Positions 41,701 through 56,765 are shown, counted from the stretch's first letter. The stretch is DNA of 64,000 nucleotides from Atherix ibis (GCA_958298945.1 OY282608.1:15229933-15293932); one strand, 5' to 3'. Translations and numbers: made by a program. The notes: generated by a model not told the origin, from the sequence alone.

Positions 41701-42530
41701 CCAACAAACTTACAAACCAATAAGCCAACAAACCAACAAACCAACAAGCCAACAAACCTACAAACCAACAAACCAACAAGCCAACAAACCAACAAATCAA
41801 CAAGACAACAAACCAACAAACCAACAAACCAACAAGCCAACAAACCAACAAACCAACAAACCAACAAGCCAACAAACCAACAAACCAACAAACCAACAAA
41901 CCAACAAACCAACAAGCTAACAAGCCAACAAACCAACAAACAAATAAACCAAGAAACCAACAAACCAACAAACCAACAAACCAACAAACCAACAAACCAA
42001 CAAACCAACAAACCAACAAACCAACAAGCCATCAAGCCAACAAACCAACAAACCAACAAGCCAACAAACCAAAAAACCAACAAACCAAGTAACCAACAAA
42101 CCAACAAACCATCAAACGAACAAAGCAACAAACAAACGAGTCAACAAGCCAACAAACCAACAAACCAAGTAACCAAAAAGCCAACAAACTAACAAACCAA
42201 CAAGCCAACAAACCAACAAGCCAACAAGCCAACAAACCAACAAACAAATAAACCAACAAACCAACAAACCAACAAACCAACAAACCAACAAACCAACAAA
42301 CTAACAAACCAACAAGCCAACAAACCAACAAACCAACAAGCCAACAAACGAACAAATCAACAAGACAACAAACCAACAAAACAACAAACCAACATGCCAA
42401 CAAACCAACAAACCAACAAACAAATAAACCAAGAAACCAAGAAACCAACAAACCAACAAACCAAAAAACCAACAAACTAACAAACCAACAAACGAACTAA
42501 CCAACAAACCAACAAGCCAGCAAGCCAACA
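38755..42530 (+). repeat. 3.8-3.9 kb tandem duplication, right copy
   Basis: Copy of 34940-38755 with the offsets listed for that entry. The AAACAAACGAGTC variant that follows the marker at 36326 and 38334 also follows those at 40214 and 42110, confirming that marker and context were copied together. A private AATAGGCC variant lies near 40848. Confidence 0.88.
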
Positions 42531-44596
42531 AACCAACAAACCAACAAGCCAACAAGCCAACAAACCAACAAACCAACAAACCAACAAGCCAACAAACCAA
42601 CAAACCAATAAACCAACAAACCAACAAGCCAACAAACTAACAAACAAATAAACCAACAAACCAAAAAACCAACAAACCAACAAACCAACAAACCAACAAA
42701 CCAACAAACCAACAAACCAACAAGCCAACAAGCCAACAAACCAACAAACCAACAAACCAACAAACCAACAAGCCAAAAAACCAACAAGCCAACAAACCAA
42801 CAAACCAACAAAGCAACAAACCAAAAAACCAACAAACCAAAAAACCAACAAACTAACAAACCATCAAACGAAAAAAGCAACAAGCCAACAAGCCAACAAG
42901 CCAACAAGCCAACAAACCAACAAACCAACAAGCCAACAAACCAACAAGTCAACAAGCCAACAAACCAACAAACCAGCAATCCGACAAGCCAACAAACCAA
43001 CAAACCAACAAGCCAACAAGCCAACAAGCCAACAAACCAACAAACCAACAAACCAACAAGCCAAAAAACCAACAAACCAGCAAACCAACAAACCAACAAA
43101 CCAACAAACTAACAAACCAACAAACCAACAAAGCAACAAACCAACAAACCAACAAGCCAACAAACCAACAAACCAACAAATCAACAAGCCAACAAACCAA
43201 CAAACAAATAAACCAACAAACTAACAAACCTACAAGCCAACAAGCCAACAAACCAACAAACCAACAAAGCAACAAACCAACAAACCAACAAACCAACAAA
43301 CCAAGAAGCCAACAAGCCAACAAACCAACAATCCAACAAGCCAACAAGCCAACAAACCAACAAACCAACAAGCCAACAAACCAACAAACCAACAAACCAA
43401 AAAACCAGCAAACCAACAAACCAACAAACCAACAAGCCAACAAACCAACAAACCAACAAACGAACAAACCAACAAACCAACATGCCAACAAACCAACAAA
43501 CCAACAAGCCAATAAACCAACAAACAAATAAACTAACAAACCAACAAACCAACAAACCAACAAACCAACAAACTTACAAACCAATAAGCCAACAAACCAA
43601 CAAAGCAACAAACCAAAAAACCAACAAACCAAAAAACCAACAAACTAACAAACCATCAAACGAACAAAGCAACAAGCCAACAAGCCAACAAGCCAACAAG
43701 CCAACAAACCAACAAACCAACAAGCCAACAAACCAACAAACCAACAAGTCAACAAGCCAACAAACCAACAAACCAGCAATCCGACAAGCCAACAAACCAA
43801 CAAACCAACAAGCCAACAAGCCAACAAACCAACAAACCAACAAACCAACAAGCCAAAAAACCAACAAACCAGCAAACCAACAAACCAACAAACCAACAAA
43901 CTAACAAACCAACAAACCAACAAAGCAACAAACCAACAAACCAACAAGCCAACAAGCCAACAAACCAACAAATCAACAAGCCAACAAACCAACAAACAAA
44001 TAAACCAACAAACTAACAAACCATCAAACGAACAAAGCAACAAGCCAACAAGCCAACAAGCCAACAAGCCAACAAGCCAACACCAACAAACCAACAAGCC
44101 AACAAACCAACAAACCAACAAGTCAACAAGCCAACAAACCAACAAACCAGCAATCTGACAAGCCAACAAACCAACAAACCAACAAGCCAACAAGCCAACA
44201 AACCAACAAACCAACAAACCAACAAGCCAAAAAACCAACAAACCAGCAAACCAACAAACCAACAAACCAACAAACTAACAAACCAACAAACCAACAAAGC
44301 AACAAACCAACAAACCAACAAGCCAACAAACCAACAAACCAACAAATCAACAAGCCAACAAACCAACAAACAAATAAACCAACAAACTAACAAACCTACA
44401 AGCCAACAAGCCAACAAACCAACAAACCAACAAAGCAACAAACCAACAAACCAACAAACCAACAAACCAAGAAGCCAACAAGCCAACAAACCAACAATCC
44501 AACAAGCCAACAAGCCAACAAACCAACAAACCAACAAGCCAACAAAGCAACAAACCAAAAAACCAACAAACCAAAAAACCAACAAACTAACAAACC
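42300..44596 (+). repeat. Segment copied again at 49.94-52.32 kb, with local marker duplications
   Basis: CATCAAACG at 42862 and 43654 pair with 50500 (7638) and 51284 (7630). Local copying has placed markers at 43654 and 44022 (368 bp apart) where the right copy has 51284 and 51756 (472 bp apart). A rare 6-mer unit CCAACA at 44077-44082 shifts the octamer register by 2 bp and explains why the offset changes from 7630 to 7728 (98 bp, or twelve octamers plus 2). No gene is seen. Confidence 0.8.
44077..44082 (+). other. 6-bp odd unit CCAACA (2-bp register shift)
   Basis: The only clear 6-mer unit I found. It is flanked on both sides by ordinary octamers and absent from the corresponding copies near 47.2, 50.5 and 51.8 kb, so it is a private recent 2-bp deletion. 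Confidence 0.85.
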
Positions 44597-47500
44597 ATCA
44601 AACGAACAAAGCAACAAGCCAACAAGCCAACAAGCCAACAAACCAACAAACCAACAAACGAACAAACCAACAAACCAACATGCCAACAAACCAACAAACC
44701 AACAAGCCAATAAACCAACAAACAAATAAACTAACAAACCAACAAACCAACAAACCAACAAACTTACAAACCAATAAGCCAACAAACCAACAAACCAACA
44801 AGCCAACAAACCAACAAACCAACAAACCAACAAACCAACAAGCCAACAAACCAACAAATCAACAAGACAACAAACCAACAAACCAACAAACCAACATGCC
44901 AACAAACCAAGAAACTAAGTAACCAACAAGCCAACAAACCAACAAACCAACAAGCCAACTAGCCAACAAACCAACAAACCAACAAACCAACAAGCCAACA
45001 AACCAACAAACCAACAAGCCAACAAACCAACAAACCAACAAACCAACAAACCAACAAACCAACAAACCAACAAGCTAACAAGCCAACAAACCAACAAACA
45101 AAAAAACCAACAAACCAACAAACCAACAAACCAACAAACCAACAAACCAACAAACCAACAAACCAACAAGCCAACAAGCCAACAAACTAACAAACTAACA
45201 AACCAACAAACAAACTAACCAACAAACCAACAAGCCAACAAGCCAACAAGCCAACAAGCCAACAAACCAACAAACCAACAAGCCACCAAGCCAACAAACT
45301 AACAAACCAACAAACCAACAAGCCAACAAACCAACAAGCCAACAAACCAAAAAACCAACAAACCAAGTAACCAACAAACCAACAAACCATCAAACGAACA
45401 AAGCAACAAACCAACAAGCCAACAAGCCAACAAGCCAACAAACCAACAAACCAAGTAACCAAAAAGCCAACAAACTAACAAACCAACAAGCCAACAAACC
45501 AACAAGCCAACAAGCCAACAAACCAACAAACAAATAAACCAACAAACCAACAAACCAACAAACCAACAAACCAAAAAACCAACAAACCAACAAGCCAACA
45601 AGCCAACAAACCAACAAACTAACAAACCAATAAAGGAACTAACCAACAAACTAACAAGCCAACAAGCCAACAAACCAACAAACCAACAAACCAACAAACC
45701 AACAAACCAACAAGCCAACAAACCAACAAACCAACAAGCCAACAAACCAACAAACAAATAAACCAACAAACCAACAAACCAACAAACCAACAAACCAACA
45801 AACTAACAAACCAACAAGCCAACAACCCAACAAACAAATAAACCAACAAACCAACAAACCTACAAACCAACAAACCAACAAACTTACAAACCAATAAGCC
45901 AACAAACAAACAAACCAACAAGCCAACAAACCAACAAACCAACAAACCAACAAGCCAACAAACCAACAAATCAACAAGACAACAAACCAACAAACCAACA
46001 AACCAACAAGCCAACAAACCAACAAACCAACAAACCAACAAGCCAACAAACCAACAAACCAACAAACCAACAAACCAACAAACCAACAAGCTAACAAGCC
46101 AACAAACCAACAAACAAATAAACCAACAAACCAACAAACCAACAAACCAACAAACCAACAAACCAACAAACCAACAAACCAACAAACCAACAAACCAACA
46201 AGCCATCAAGCCAACAAACTAACAAACTAACAAACCAACAAACGAACTAACCAACAAACCAACAAGCCAACAAGCCAACAAACCAACAAACCAACAAGCC
46301 AACAAGCTAACAAACTAACAAACCAACAAACCAACAAGCCAACAAACCAACAAGCCAACAAACCAAAAAACCAACAAACCAAGTAACCAACAAACCAACA
46401 AACCATCAAACGAACAAAGCAACAAACAAACGAGTCAACAAGCCAACAAACCAACAAACCAAGTAACCAAAAAGCCAACAAACTGACAAACCAACAAGCC
46501 AACAAACCAACAAGCCAACAAGCCAACAAACCAACAAACAAATAAACCAACAAACCAACAAACCAAAAAACCAACAAACCAACAAACCAACAAACTAACA
46601 AACCAACAAGCCAACAAACCAACAAACCAACAAGCCAACAAACCAACAAATCAACAAGACAACAAACCAACAAAACAACAAACCAACATGCCAACAAACC
46701 AACAAACCAACAAACAAATAAACCAAGAAACCAACAAACCAACAAACCAACAAACCAAAAAACCAACAAGCTAACAAACCAACAAACGAACTAACCAACA
46801 AACCAACAAGCCAGCAAGCCAACAAACCAACAAACCAACAAGCCAACAAGCCAACAAACCAACAAACCAACAAACCAACAAGCCAACAAACCAACAAACC
46901 AATAAACCAACAAACCAACAAGCCAACAAACTAACAAACAAATAAACCAACAAACCAAAAAACCAACAAACCAACAAACCAACAAACCAACAAACCAACA
47001 AACCAAGAAACCAACAAGCCAACAAGCCAACAAACCAACAAACCAACAAACCAACAAACCAACAAGCCAAAAAACCAACAAGCCAATAAACCAACAAACC
47101 AACAAAGCAACAAACCAAAAAACCAACAAACCAAAAAACCAACAAACTAACAAACCATCAAACGAACAAAGCAACAAGCCAACAAGCCAACAAGCCAACA
47201 AGCCAACAAGCCAACAAACCAACAAACCAACAAGCCAACAAACCAACAAACCAACAAGTCAACAAGCCAACAAACCAACAAACCAGCAATCCGACAAGCC
47301 AACAAACCAACAAACCAACAAGCCAACAAGCCAACAAACCAACAAACCAACAAACCAACAAGCCAAAAAACCAACAAACCAGCAAACCAACAAACCAACA
47401 AACCAACAAACTAACAAACCAACAAACCAACAAAGCAACAAACCAACAAACCAACAAGCCAACAAACCAACAAACCAACAAATCAACAAGCCAACAAACC

Positions 47501-47947
47501 AACAAACAAATAAACCAACAAACTAACAAACCTACAAGCCAACAAGCCAACAAACCAACAAACCAACAAAGCAACAAACCAACAAACCAACAAACCAACA
47601 AACCAAGAAGCCAACAAGCCAACAAACCAACAATCCAACAAGCCAACAAGCCAACAAACCAACAAACCAACAAGCCAACAAACCAACAAACCAAAAAACC
47701 AGCAAACCAACAAACCAACAAACCAACAAGCCAACAAACCAACAAACCAACAAACGAACAAACCAACAAACCAACATGCCAACAAACCAACAAACCAACA
47801 AGCCAATAAACCAACAAACAAATAAACTAACAAACCAACAAACCAACAAACCAACAAACCAACAAACTTACAAACCAATAAGCCAACAAACCAACAAAGC
47901 AACAAACCAAAAAACCAACAAACCAAAAAACCAACAAACTAACAAAC
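44596..47947 (+). repeat. 3.34 kb tandem block Q, copy 1
   Basis: The block runs from one CATCAAACG marker to its counterpart. Pairs with the next copy: 44596/47948 (3352), 45388/48732 (3344), 46404/49748 (3344), 47156/50500 (3344). Contexts agree, including TAAAGGAAC near 45633 and 48969, ACTTAC near 45881 and 49233, and AAACGAGTC after the markers at 46404 and 49748. Confidence 0.88.
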
Positions 47948-50900
47948 CATCAAACGAACAAAGCAACAAGCCAACAAGCCAACAAGCCAACAAACCAACA
48001 AACCAACAAACGAACAAACCAACAAACCAACATGCCAACAAACCAACAAACCAACAAGCCAATAAACCAACAAACAAATAAACTAACAAACCAACAAACC
48101 AACAAACCAACAAACCAACAAACTTACAAACCAATAAGCCAACAAACCAACAAACCAACAAGCCAACAAACCAACAAACCAACAAACCAACAAGCCAACA
48201 AACCAACAAATCAACAAGACAACAAACCAACAAACCAACAAACCAACATGCCAACAAACCAAGAAACTAAGTAACCAACAAGCCAACAAACCAACAAACC
48301 AACAAGCCAACTAGCCAACAAACCAGCAAACCAACAAACCAACAAGCCAACAAACCAACAAACCAACAAGCCAACAAACCAACAAACCAACAACCCAACA
48401 AACCAACAAACCAACAAACCAACAAGCTAACAAGCCAACAAACCAACAAACAAAAAAACCAACAAACCAACAAACCAACAAACCAACAAACCAACAAACC
48501 AACAAACCAACAAACCAACAAGCCAACAAGCCAACAAACTAACAAACTAACAAACCAACAAACAAACTAACCAACAAACCAACAAGCCAACAAGCCAACA
48601 AGCCAACAAACCAACAAACCAACAAGCCACCAAGCCAACAAACTAACAAACCAACAAACCAACAAGCCAACAAACCAACAAGCCAACAAACCAAAAAACC
48701 AACAAACCAAGTAACCAACAAACCAACAAACCATCAAACGAACAAAGCAACAAACCAACAAGCCAACAAGCCAACAAACCAACAAACCAAGTAACCAAAA
48801 AGCCAACAAACTAACAAACCAACAAGCTAACAAACCAACAAGCCAACAAGCCAACAAACCAACAAACAAATAAACCAACAAACCAACAAACCAACAAACC
48901 AACAAACCAAAAAACCAACAAACCAACAAGACAACAAGCCAACAAACCAACAAACTAACAAACCAATAAAGGAACTAACCAACAAACTAACAAGCCAACA
49001 AGCCAACAAACCAACAAACCAACAAACCAACAAACCAACAAACCCACAAGACAACAAACCAACAAACCAACAAACCAACAAGCCAACAAACCAACAAACA
49101 AATAAACCAACAAACCAACAAACCAACAAACCAACAAACCAACAAACCAACAAACTAACAAACCAACAAGCCAACAAACCAACAAACAAATAAACCAACA
49201 AACCAACAAACCTACAAACCAACAAACCAACAAACTTACAAACCAATAAGCCAACAAACCAACAAACCAACAAGCCAACAAACCAACAAACCAACAAACC
49301 AACAAGCCAACAAACCAACATATCAACAAGACAACAAACCAACAAACCAACAAACCAACAAGCCAACAAACCAACAAACCAACAAACCAACAAGCCAACA
49401 AACCAACAAACCAACAAACCAACAAACCAACAAACCAACAAGCTAACAAGTGAACAAACCAACAAACAAATAAACCAACAAACCAACAAACCAACAAACC
49501 AACAAACCAACAAACCAACAAACCAACAAACCAACAAACCAACAAGCCATCAAGCCAACAAACTAACAAACTAACAAACCAACAAACGAACTAACCAACA
49601 AACCAACAAGCCAACAAGCCAACAAACCAACAAACCAACAAGCCAACAAGCCAACAAACTAACAAACCAACAAACCAACAAGCCAACAAACCAACAAGCC
49701 AACAAACCAAAAAACCAACAAACCAAGTAACCAACAAACCAACAAACCATCAAACGAACAAAGCAACAAACAAACGAGTCAACAAGCCAACAAACCAACA
49801 AACCAAGTAACCAAAAAGCCAACAAACTAACAAACCAACAAGCCAACAAACCAACAAGCCAACAAGCCAACAAACCAACAAACAAATAAACCAACAAACC
49901 AACAAACCAGCAAACCAACAAACCAACAAACCAACAAACTAACAAACCAACAAGCCAACAAACCAACAAACCAACAAGCCAACAAACCAACAAATCAACA
50001 AGATAACAAACCAACAAAACAACAAACCAACATGCCAACAAACCAACAAACCAACAAACAAATAAACCAAGAAACCAACAAACCAACAAACCAACAAACC
50101 AAAAAACCAACAAACTAACAAACCAACAAACGAACTAACCAACAAACCAACAAGCCAGCAAGCCAACAAACCAACAAACCAACAAGCCAACAAGCCAACA
50201 AACCAACAAACCAACAAACCAACAAGCCAACAAACCAACAAACCAATAAACCAACAAACCAACAAGCCAACAAACTAACAAACAAATAAACCAACAAACC
50301 AAAAAACCAACAAACCAACAAACCAACAAACCAACAAACCAACAAACCAACAAACCAACAAGCCAACAAGCCAACAAACCAACAAACCAACAAACCAACA
50401 AACCAACAAGCCAAAAAACCAACAAGCCAACAAACCAACAAACCAACAAAGCAACAAACCAAAAAACCAACAAACCAAAAAACCAACAAACTAACAAACC
50501 ATCAAACGAACAAAGCAACAAGCCAACAAGCCAACAAGCCAACAAGCCAACAAACCAACAAACCAACAAGCCAACAAACCAACAAACCAACAAGTCAACA
50601 AGCCAACAAACCAACAAACCAGCAATCCGACAAGCCAACAAACCAACAAACCAACAAGCCAACAAGCCAACAAACCAACAAACCAACAAACCAACAAGCC
50701 AAAAAACCAACAAACCAGCAAACCAACAAACCAACAAACCAACAAACTAACAAACCAACAAACCAACAAAGCAACAAACCAACAAACCAACAAGCCAACA
50801 AACCAACAAACCAACAAATCAACAAGCCAACAAACCAACAAACAAATAAACCAACAAACTAACAAACCTACAAGCCAACAAGCCAACAAACCAACAAACC

Positions 50901-51283
50901 AACAAAGCAACAAACCAACAAACAAACAAACCAACAAACCAAGAAGCCAACAAGCCAACAAACCAACAATCCAACAAGCCAACAAGCCAACAAACCAACA
51001 AACCAACTAGCCAACAAACCAACAAACCAACAAACCAAAAAACCAGCAAACCAACAAACCAACAAACCAACAAGCCAACAAACCAACAAACGAACAAACC
51101 AACAAACCAACATGCCAACAAACCAACAAACCAACAAGCCAATAAACCAACAAACAAATAAACTAACAAACCAACAAACCAACAAACCAACAAACCAACA
51201 AACTTACAAACCAATAAGCCAACAAACCAACAAAGCAACAAACCAAAAAACCAACAAACCAAAAAACCAACAAACTAACAAAC
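47948..51283 (+). repeat. 3.34 kb tandem block Q, copy 2
   Basis: Second copy of 44596-47947. Its end marker at 51284 starts the next segment. Private features include a local 256-bp (32-octamer) duplication at its left edge, where the ACATGCC landmark at 47776 recurs at 48032, and AAGATAAC near 50000 where other copies have AAGACAAC. Confidence 0.88.
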
Positions 51284-52323
51284 CATCAAACGAACAAAGC
51301 AACAAGCCAACAAGCCAACAAGCCAACAAGCCAACAAACCAACAAACCAACAAGCCAACAAACCAACAAACCAACAAGTCAACAAGCCAACAAACCAACA
51401 AACCAGCAATCCGACAAGCCAACAAACCAACAAACCAACAAGCCAACAAGCCAACAAACCAACAAACCAACAAACCAACAAGCCAAAAAACCAACAAACC
51501 AGCAAACCAACAAACCAACAAACCAACAAACTAACAAACCAACAAACCAACAAAGCAACAAACCAACAAACCAACAAGCCAACAAACCAACAAACCAACA
51601 AATCAACAAGCCAACAAACCAACAAACAAATAAACCAACAAACTAACAAACCTACAAGCCAACAAGCCAACAAACCAACAAACCAACAAAGCAACAAACC
51701 AACAAACCAACAAACCAAAAAACCAACAAACCAAAAAACCAACAAACTAACAAACCATCAAACGAACAAAGCAACAAGCCAACAAGCCAACAAGCCAACA
51801 AGCCAACAAACCAACAAACCAACAAGCCAACAAACCAACAAACCAACAAGTCAACAAGCCAACAAACCAACAAACCAGCAATCCGACAAGCCAACAAACC
51901 AACAAACCAACAAGCCAACAAGCCAACAAACCAACAAACCAACAAACCAACAAGCCAAAAAACCAACAATTCAGCAAACCAACAAACCAACAAACCAACA
52001 AACTAACAAACCAACAAACCAACAAAGCAACAAACCAACAAACCAACAAGCCAACAAACCAACAAACCAACAAATCAACAAGCCAACAAACCAACAAACA
52101 AATAAACAAACAAACTAACAAACCTACAAGCCAACAAGCCAACAAACCAACAAACCAACAAAGCAACAAACCAACAAACCAACAAACCAACAAACCAAGA
52201 AGCCAACAAGCCAACAAACCAACAATCCAACAAGCCAACAAGCCAACAAACCAACAAACCAACAAGCCAACAAAGCAACAAACCAAAAAACCAACAAACC
52301 AAAAAACCAACAAACTAACAAAC
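51284..52323 (+). repeat. Marker-rich segment, right copy of 43654-44596
   Basis: CATCAAACG occurs at 51284, 51756 and 52324. Apart from the extra octamers between the first two, the order of variants follows 43654-44596 at offsets rising from 7630 to 7728. A private AATTCAGC variant lies near 51968. Confidence 0.8.
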
Positions 52324-53400
52324 CATCAAACGAACAAAGCAACAAGCCAACAAGCCAACAAGCCAACAAACCAACAAACCAACAAACGAACAAACCAACA
52401 AACCAACATGCCAACAAACCTACAAACCAACAAGCCAATAAACCAACAAACAAATAAACTAACAAACCAACAAACCAACAAACCAACAAACCAACAAACT
52501 TACAAACCAATAAGCCAACAAACCAACAAACCAACAAGCCAACAAACCAACAAACCAACAAACCAACAAGCCAACAAACCAACAAATCAACAAGACAACA
52601 AACCAACAAACCAACAAACCAACATGCCAACAAACCAAGAAACTAAGTAACCAACAAGCCAACAAACCAACAAACCAACAAGCCAACTAGCCAACAAACC
52701 AACAAACCAACAAACCAACAAGCCAACAAACCAACAAACCAACAAGCCAACAAACCAACAAACCAACAAACCAACAAACCAACAAACCAACAAACCAACA
52801 AGCTAACAAGCCAACAAACCAACAAACAAAAAAACCAACAAACCAACAAACCAACAAACCAACAAACCAACAAACCAACAAACCAACAAACCAACAAGCC
52901 AACAAGCCAACAAACTAACAAACTAACAAACCAACAAACAAACTAACCAACAAACCAACAAGCCAACAAGCCAACAAACCAACAAACCAACAAGCCACCA
53001 AGCCAACAAACTAACAAACCAACAAACCAACAAGCCAACAAACCAACAAGCCAACAAACCAAAAAACCAACAAACCAAGTAACCAACAAACCAACAAACC
53101 ATCAAACGAACAAAGCAACAAACCAACAAGCCAACAAGCCAACAAACCAACAAACCAAGTAACCAAAAAGCCAACAAACTAACAAACCAACAAGCCAACA
53201 AACCAACAAGCCAACAAGCCAACAAACCAACAAACAAATAAACCAAAAAACCAACAAACCAACAAACCAACAAACCAAAAAACCAACAAACCAACAAGCC
53301 AACAAGCCAACAAACCAACAAACTAACAAACCAATAAAGGAACTAACCAACAAACTAACAAGCCAACAAGCCAACAAACCAACAAACCAACAAACCAACA
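52324..53400 (+). repeat. Block Q, partial copy 3
   Basis: Starts at CATCAAACG 52324, which pairs with 47948 (4376) and 44596 (7728). Then 53100 pairs with 48732 (4368) and 45388 (7712), and TAAAGGAAC near 53335 pairs with 48969 and 45633. After about 53.5 kb the resemblance to block Q fades, so this is a truncated third repeat. Confidence 0.85.
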
Positions 53401-54419
53401 AACCAACAAACCAACAAGCCAACAAACCAACAAACCAACAAACCAACAAGCCAACAAACCAACAAACAAATAAACCAACAAACCAACAAACCAACAAACC
53501 AACAAACTAACAAACCAACAAGCCAACAAACCAACAAACCACCAAGCCAAGAAACCAACAAACCAACAAACTAAAAAGCCAAGAAGCTAACAAACCAATA
53601 AACCAACAAGCCAACAAACCAACAAACCAACACGCCAACAAACCAACAAACTTAGTAACCAACAAGCCAACAAACCAACAAACCAACAAGCCAACAAACC
53701 AACAAACTTAGTAACCAACAAGCCAACAAAACAACAAACCAACAAACCAACAAACCAACAAACCAACATGCCAACAAGCCAACAAACCAACAAACTAACA
53801 AACCAACAAGCCAACAAACCAACAAACCAACAAGCCAACAAGCCAACAAACGAACAAACCAAGTAACCAACAAGCCAGCAAACCAACAAGCCAACAAACC
53901 AACAAACCAACAAACCAACAAACCAACAATCCAACAAACCAACAAACCAACAAACCAACAAACCAACAAGCCAACAAACCAACAAGCCAACAAACCAACA
54001 AACCAACAAACCAAAAAACCAACAAGCCAACAGACCAACAAACCAACAAGCCAACAAGCCAACAAAAGAACAAACCAAGTAACCAACAAGCCAGCAAACC
54101 AACAAGCCAACAAACCAACAAACCAACAAGCCAACAAGCCAACAAACCAATAAAGCAACAAACCAACAAACCAACAAACCAACAAACCAACAAGCCAACA
54201 AGCCAACAAACCAACAAACCAACAAGGCAACAAGCCAACAAACCAACAAACCAACAAGCCAACAAACCAACAAACCAACAAACCAAAAAACCAACAAACC
54301 AACAAACCAACAAACCAACAAGCCAACTAACCAACAAACCAACAAGCCAGCAAACCAACAAACCAACAAACCAACAAGCCAACAAACCAACAAACCAACA
54401 AACCAACAAGCCAACAAAC

Positions 54420-56000
54420 CAACAAACCAACAAACCAACAAGCCAATAAACCAACAAACCAACAAACCAACAGGCCAACAAACCAACAAACTAAGTAACC
54501 AACAAGCTAACAAACCAACAAACCAACAAGCCAACAAGCTAACAAATCAACAAACCAACAAGCCAACAAACCAACAAACCAACAAACCAACAAGCCAACA
54601 AACCAACAAACAAACAAGCCAACAAGCCAACAAACTAACAAACCAACAAACCAACAAGCCAACAAACCAAAAAGCCAACAAACCAACAAACCAACAAACT
54701 AAGTAACCAACAAACCAACAAACCATCAAACGAACAAATCAACAAACCAACAAGCCAACAAGCCAACAAACCAACAAACCAAGTAACCAAAAAGCCAACA
54801 AATTAACAAACCATCAAGCCAACAAACCAACAAACCAACAAACCAACAAACCAACAAACAAATAAACCAACAAACCAACAAACCAACAAACCAACAAACC
54901 AACAAACCAAAAAACCAACAAACCAACAAGCCAACAAGCCAACAAACCAACAAACTAACAAACCAAAAAACGAACTAACCAACAAACTAACAAGCCAACA
55001 AGCCAACAAACCAACAAACCAACAAACGAACAAACCAACAAACCAACATGCCAACAAACCAACAAACCAACAAGCCAACAAACTAACAAACAAATAAACT
55101 AACAAACCAACAAACCAACAAACCAACAAACCAACAAACCAACAAACCAACAAACTTACAAACCAATAAGCCAACAAACCAACAAACCAACAAGCCAACA
55201 AACCAACAAACCAACAAACCAACAAGCCAACAAACCAACAAATCAACAAGACAACAAACCAACAAACCAACAAACCAACATGCCAACAAACCAACAAACT
55301 AAGTAACCAACAAGCCAACAAACCAACAAACCAACAAGCCAACTAGCCAACAAACCAACAAACCAACAAACCAACAAGCCAACAAACCAACAAACCAACA
55401 AACCAACAAACCAACAAGCCAACAAACCAACAAACCAACAAACCAACAAGCCAACAAGCCAACAAACCAACAAACCAACAAACCAATAAACCAACAAACC
55501 AACAAACCAACAGGCCAACAAACCAAAAACTAAGTAACCAACAAGCTAACAAACCAACAAACCAACAAGCCAACAAGCTAACAAATCAACAAACCAACAA
55601 GCCAACAAACCAACAAACCAACAAACCAACAAGCCAACAAACCAACAAACAAACAAGCCAACAAGCCAACAAACTAACAAACCAACAAACCAACAAGCCA
55701 ACAAACCAAAAAGCCAACAAACCAACAAACCAACAAACCAAGTAACCAACAAACAAACAAACCATCAAACGAACAAAGCAACAAACCAACAAGCCAACAA
55801 GCCAACAAACCAACAAACCAAGTAACCAAAAAGCCAACAAATTAACAAACCAACAAGCCAACAAACCAACAAACCAACAAGCCAACAAACCAACAAACAA
55901 ATAAACCAACAAACCAACAAACCAAGAAACCAACAAACCAACAAACCAAAAAACCAACAAACCAACAAGCCAACAAGCCAACAAACCAACAAACTAACAA
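54420..56000 (+). repeat. 1040-bp tandem duplication
   Basis: CAGGCC at 54471 pairs with 55511 (1040, 130 octamers). Downstream, AAGTAACC 54493/55532 and CATCAAACG 54724/55763 pair at 1039, because a 7-mer unit CCAAAAA at 55523-55529 in the right copy removed one base. AAATTAAC after AAAAAGCC is shared near 54800 and 55840. Confidence 0.82.
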
Positions 56001-56765
56001 ACCAAAAAACGAACTAAACAACAAACTAACAAGCCAACAAGCCAACAAACCAACAAACCAACAAACCAACAAACCAACAATCCAACAAACCAACAAACCA
56101 ACAAACCAACAAGCCAACAAACCAACAAGCAAATAAACCAACAAACCAACAAACCAACAAACCAACAAACCAACAAACTAACAAACCAACAAGCCAACAA
56201 ACCAACAAACCAACTAGCCAACAAACCAACAAACTAAGTAACCAACAAGCCAACAAACCAACAAACCAACAAGCCAAAAAGCCAACAAACCAACAAACCA
56301 ACAAGCCAACAAACCAACAAACAAACAAACCAACAAGCCAACAAACCAACAAACAAATAAACCAACAAACCAACAAACCAAGAAACCAACAAACCAACAA
56401 ACCAAAAAACCAACAAACCAACAAGCCAACAAGCCAACAAACCAACAAACTAACAAACCAAAAAACGAACTAACCAACAAACTAACAAGCCAACAAGCCA
56501 ACAAACCAACAAACCAACAAACCAACAAACCAACAATCCAACAAACCAACAAACCAACAAACCAACAAGCCAACAAACCAACAAGCAAATAAACCAACAA
56601 ACCAACAAACCAACAAACCAACAAACCAACAAGCCAACAAACCAACAAACCAACAAACCAACATGCCAACAAACCAACAAACTAAGTAACCAACAAGCCA
56701 ACAAACCAACAAACCAACAAGCCAAAAAGCCAACAAACCAACAAACCAACAAGCCAACAAACCAC
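55850..56765 (+). repeat. 456-bp tandem duplication
   Basis: Two copies at an offset of 456 bp (57 octamers) share CAAATAAACC, CCAAGAAACC, AAAAAACGAACTAA and CAATCC in the same order (left copy about 55.85-56.3, right copy 56.3-56.76 kb). The left copy has GAACTAAACAAC near 56010 where the right has GAACTAACCAAC. Confidence 0.8.
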
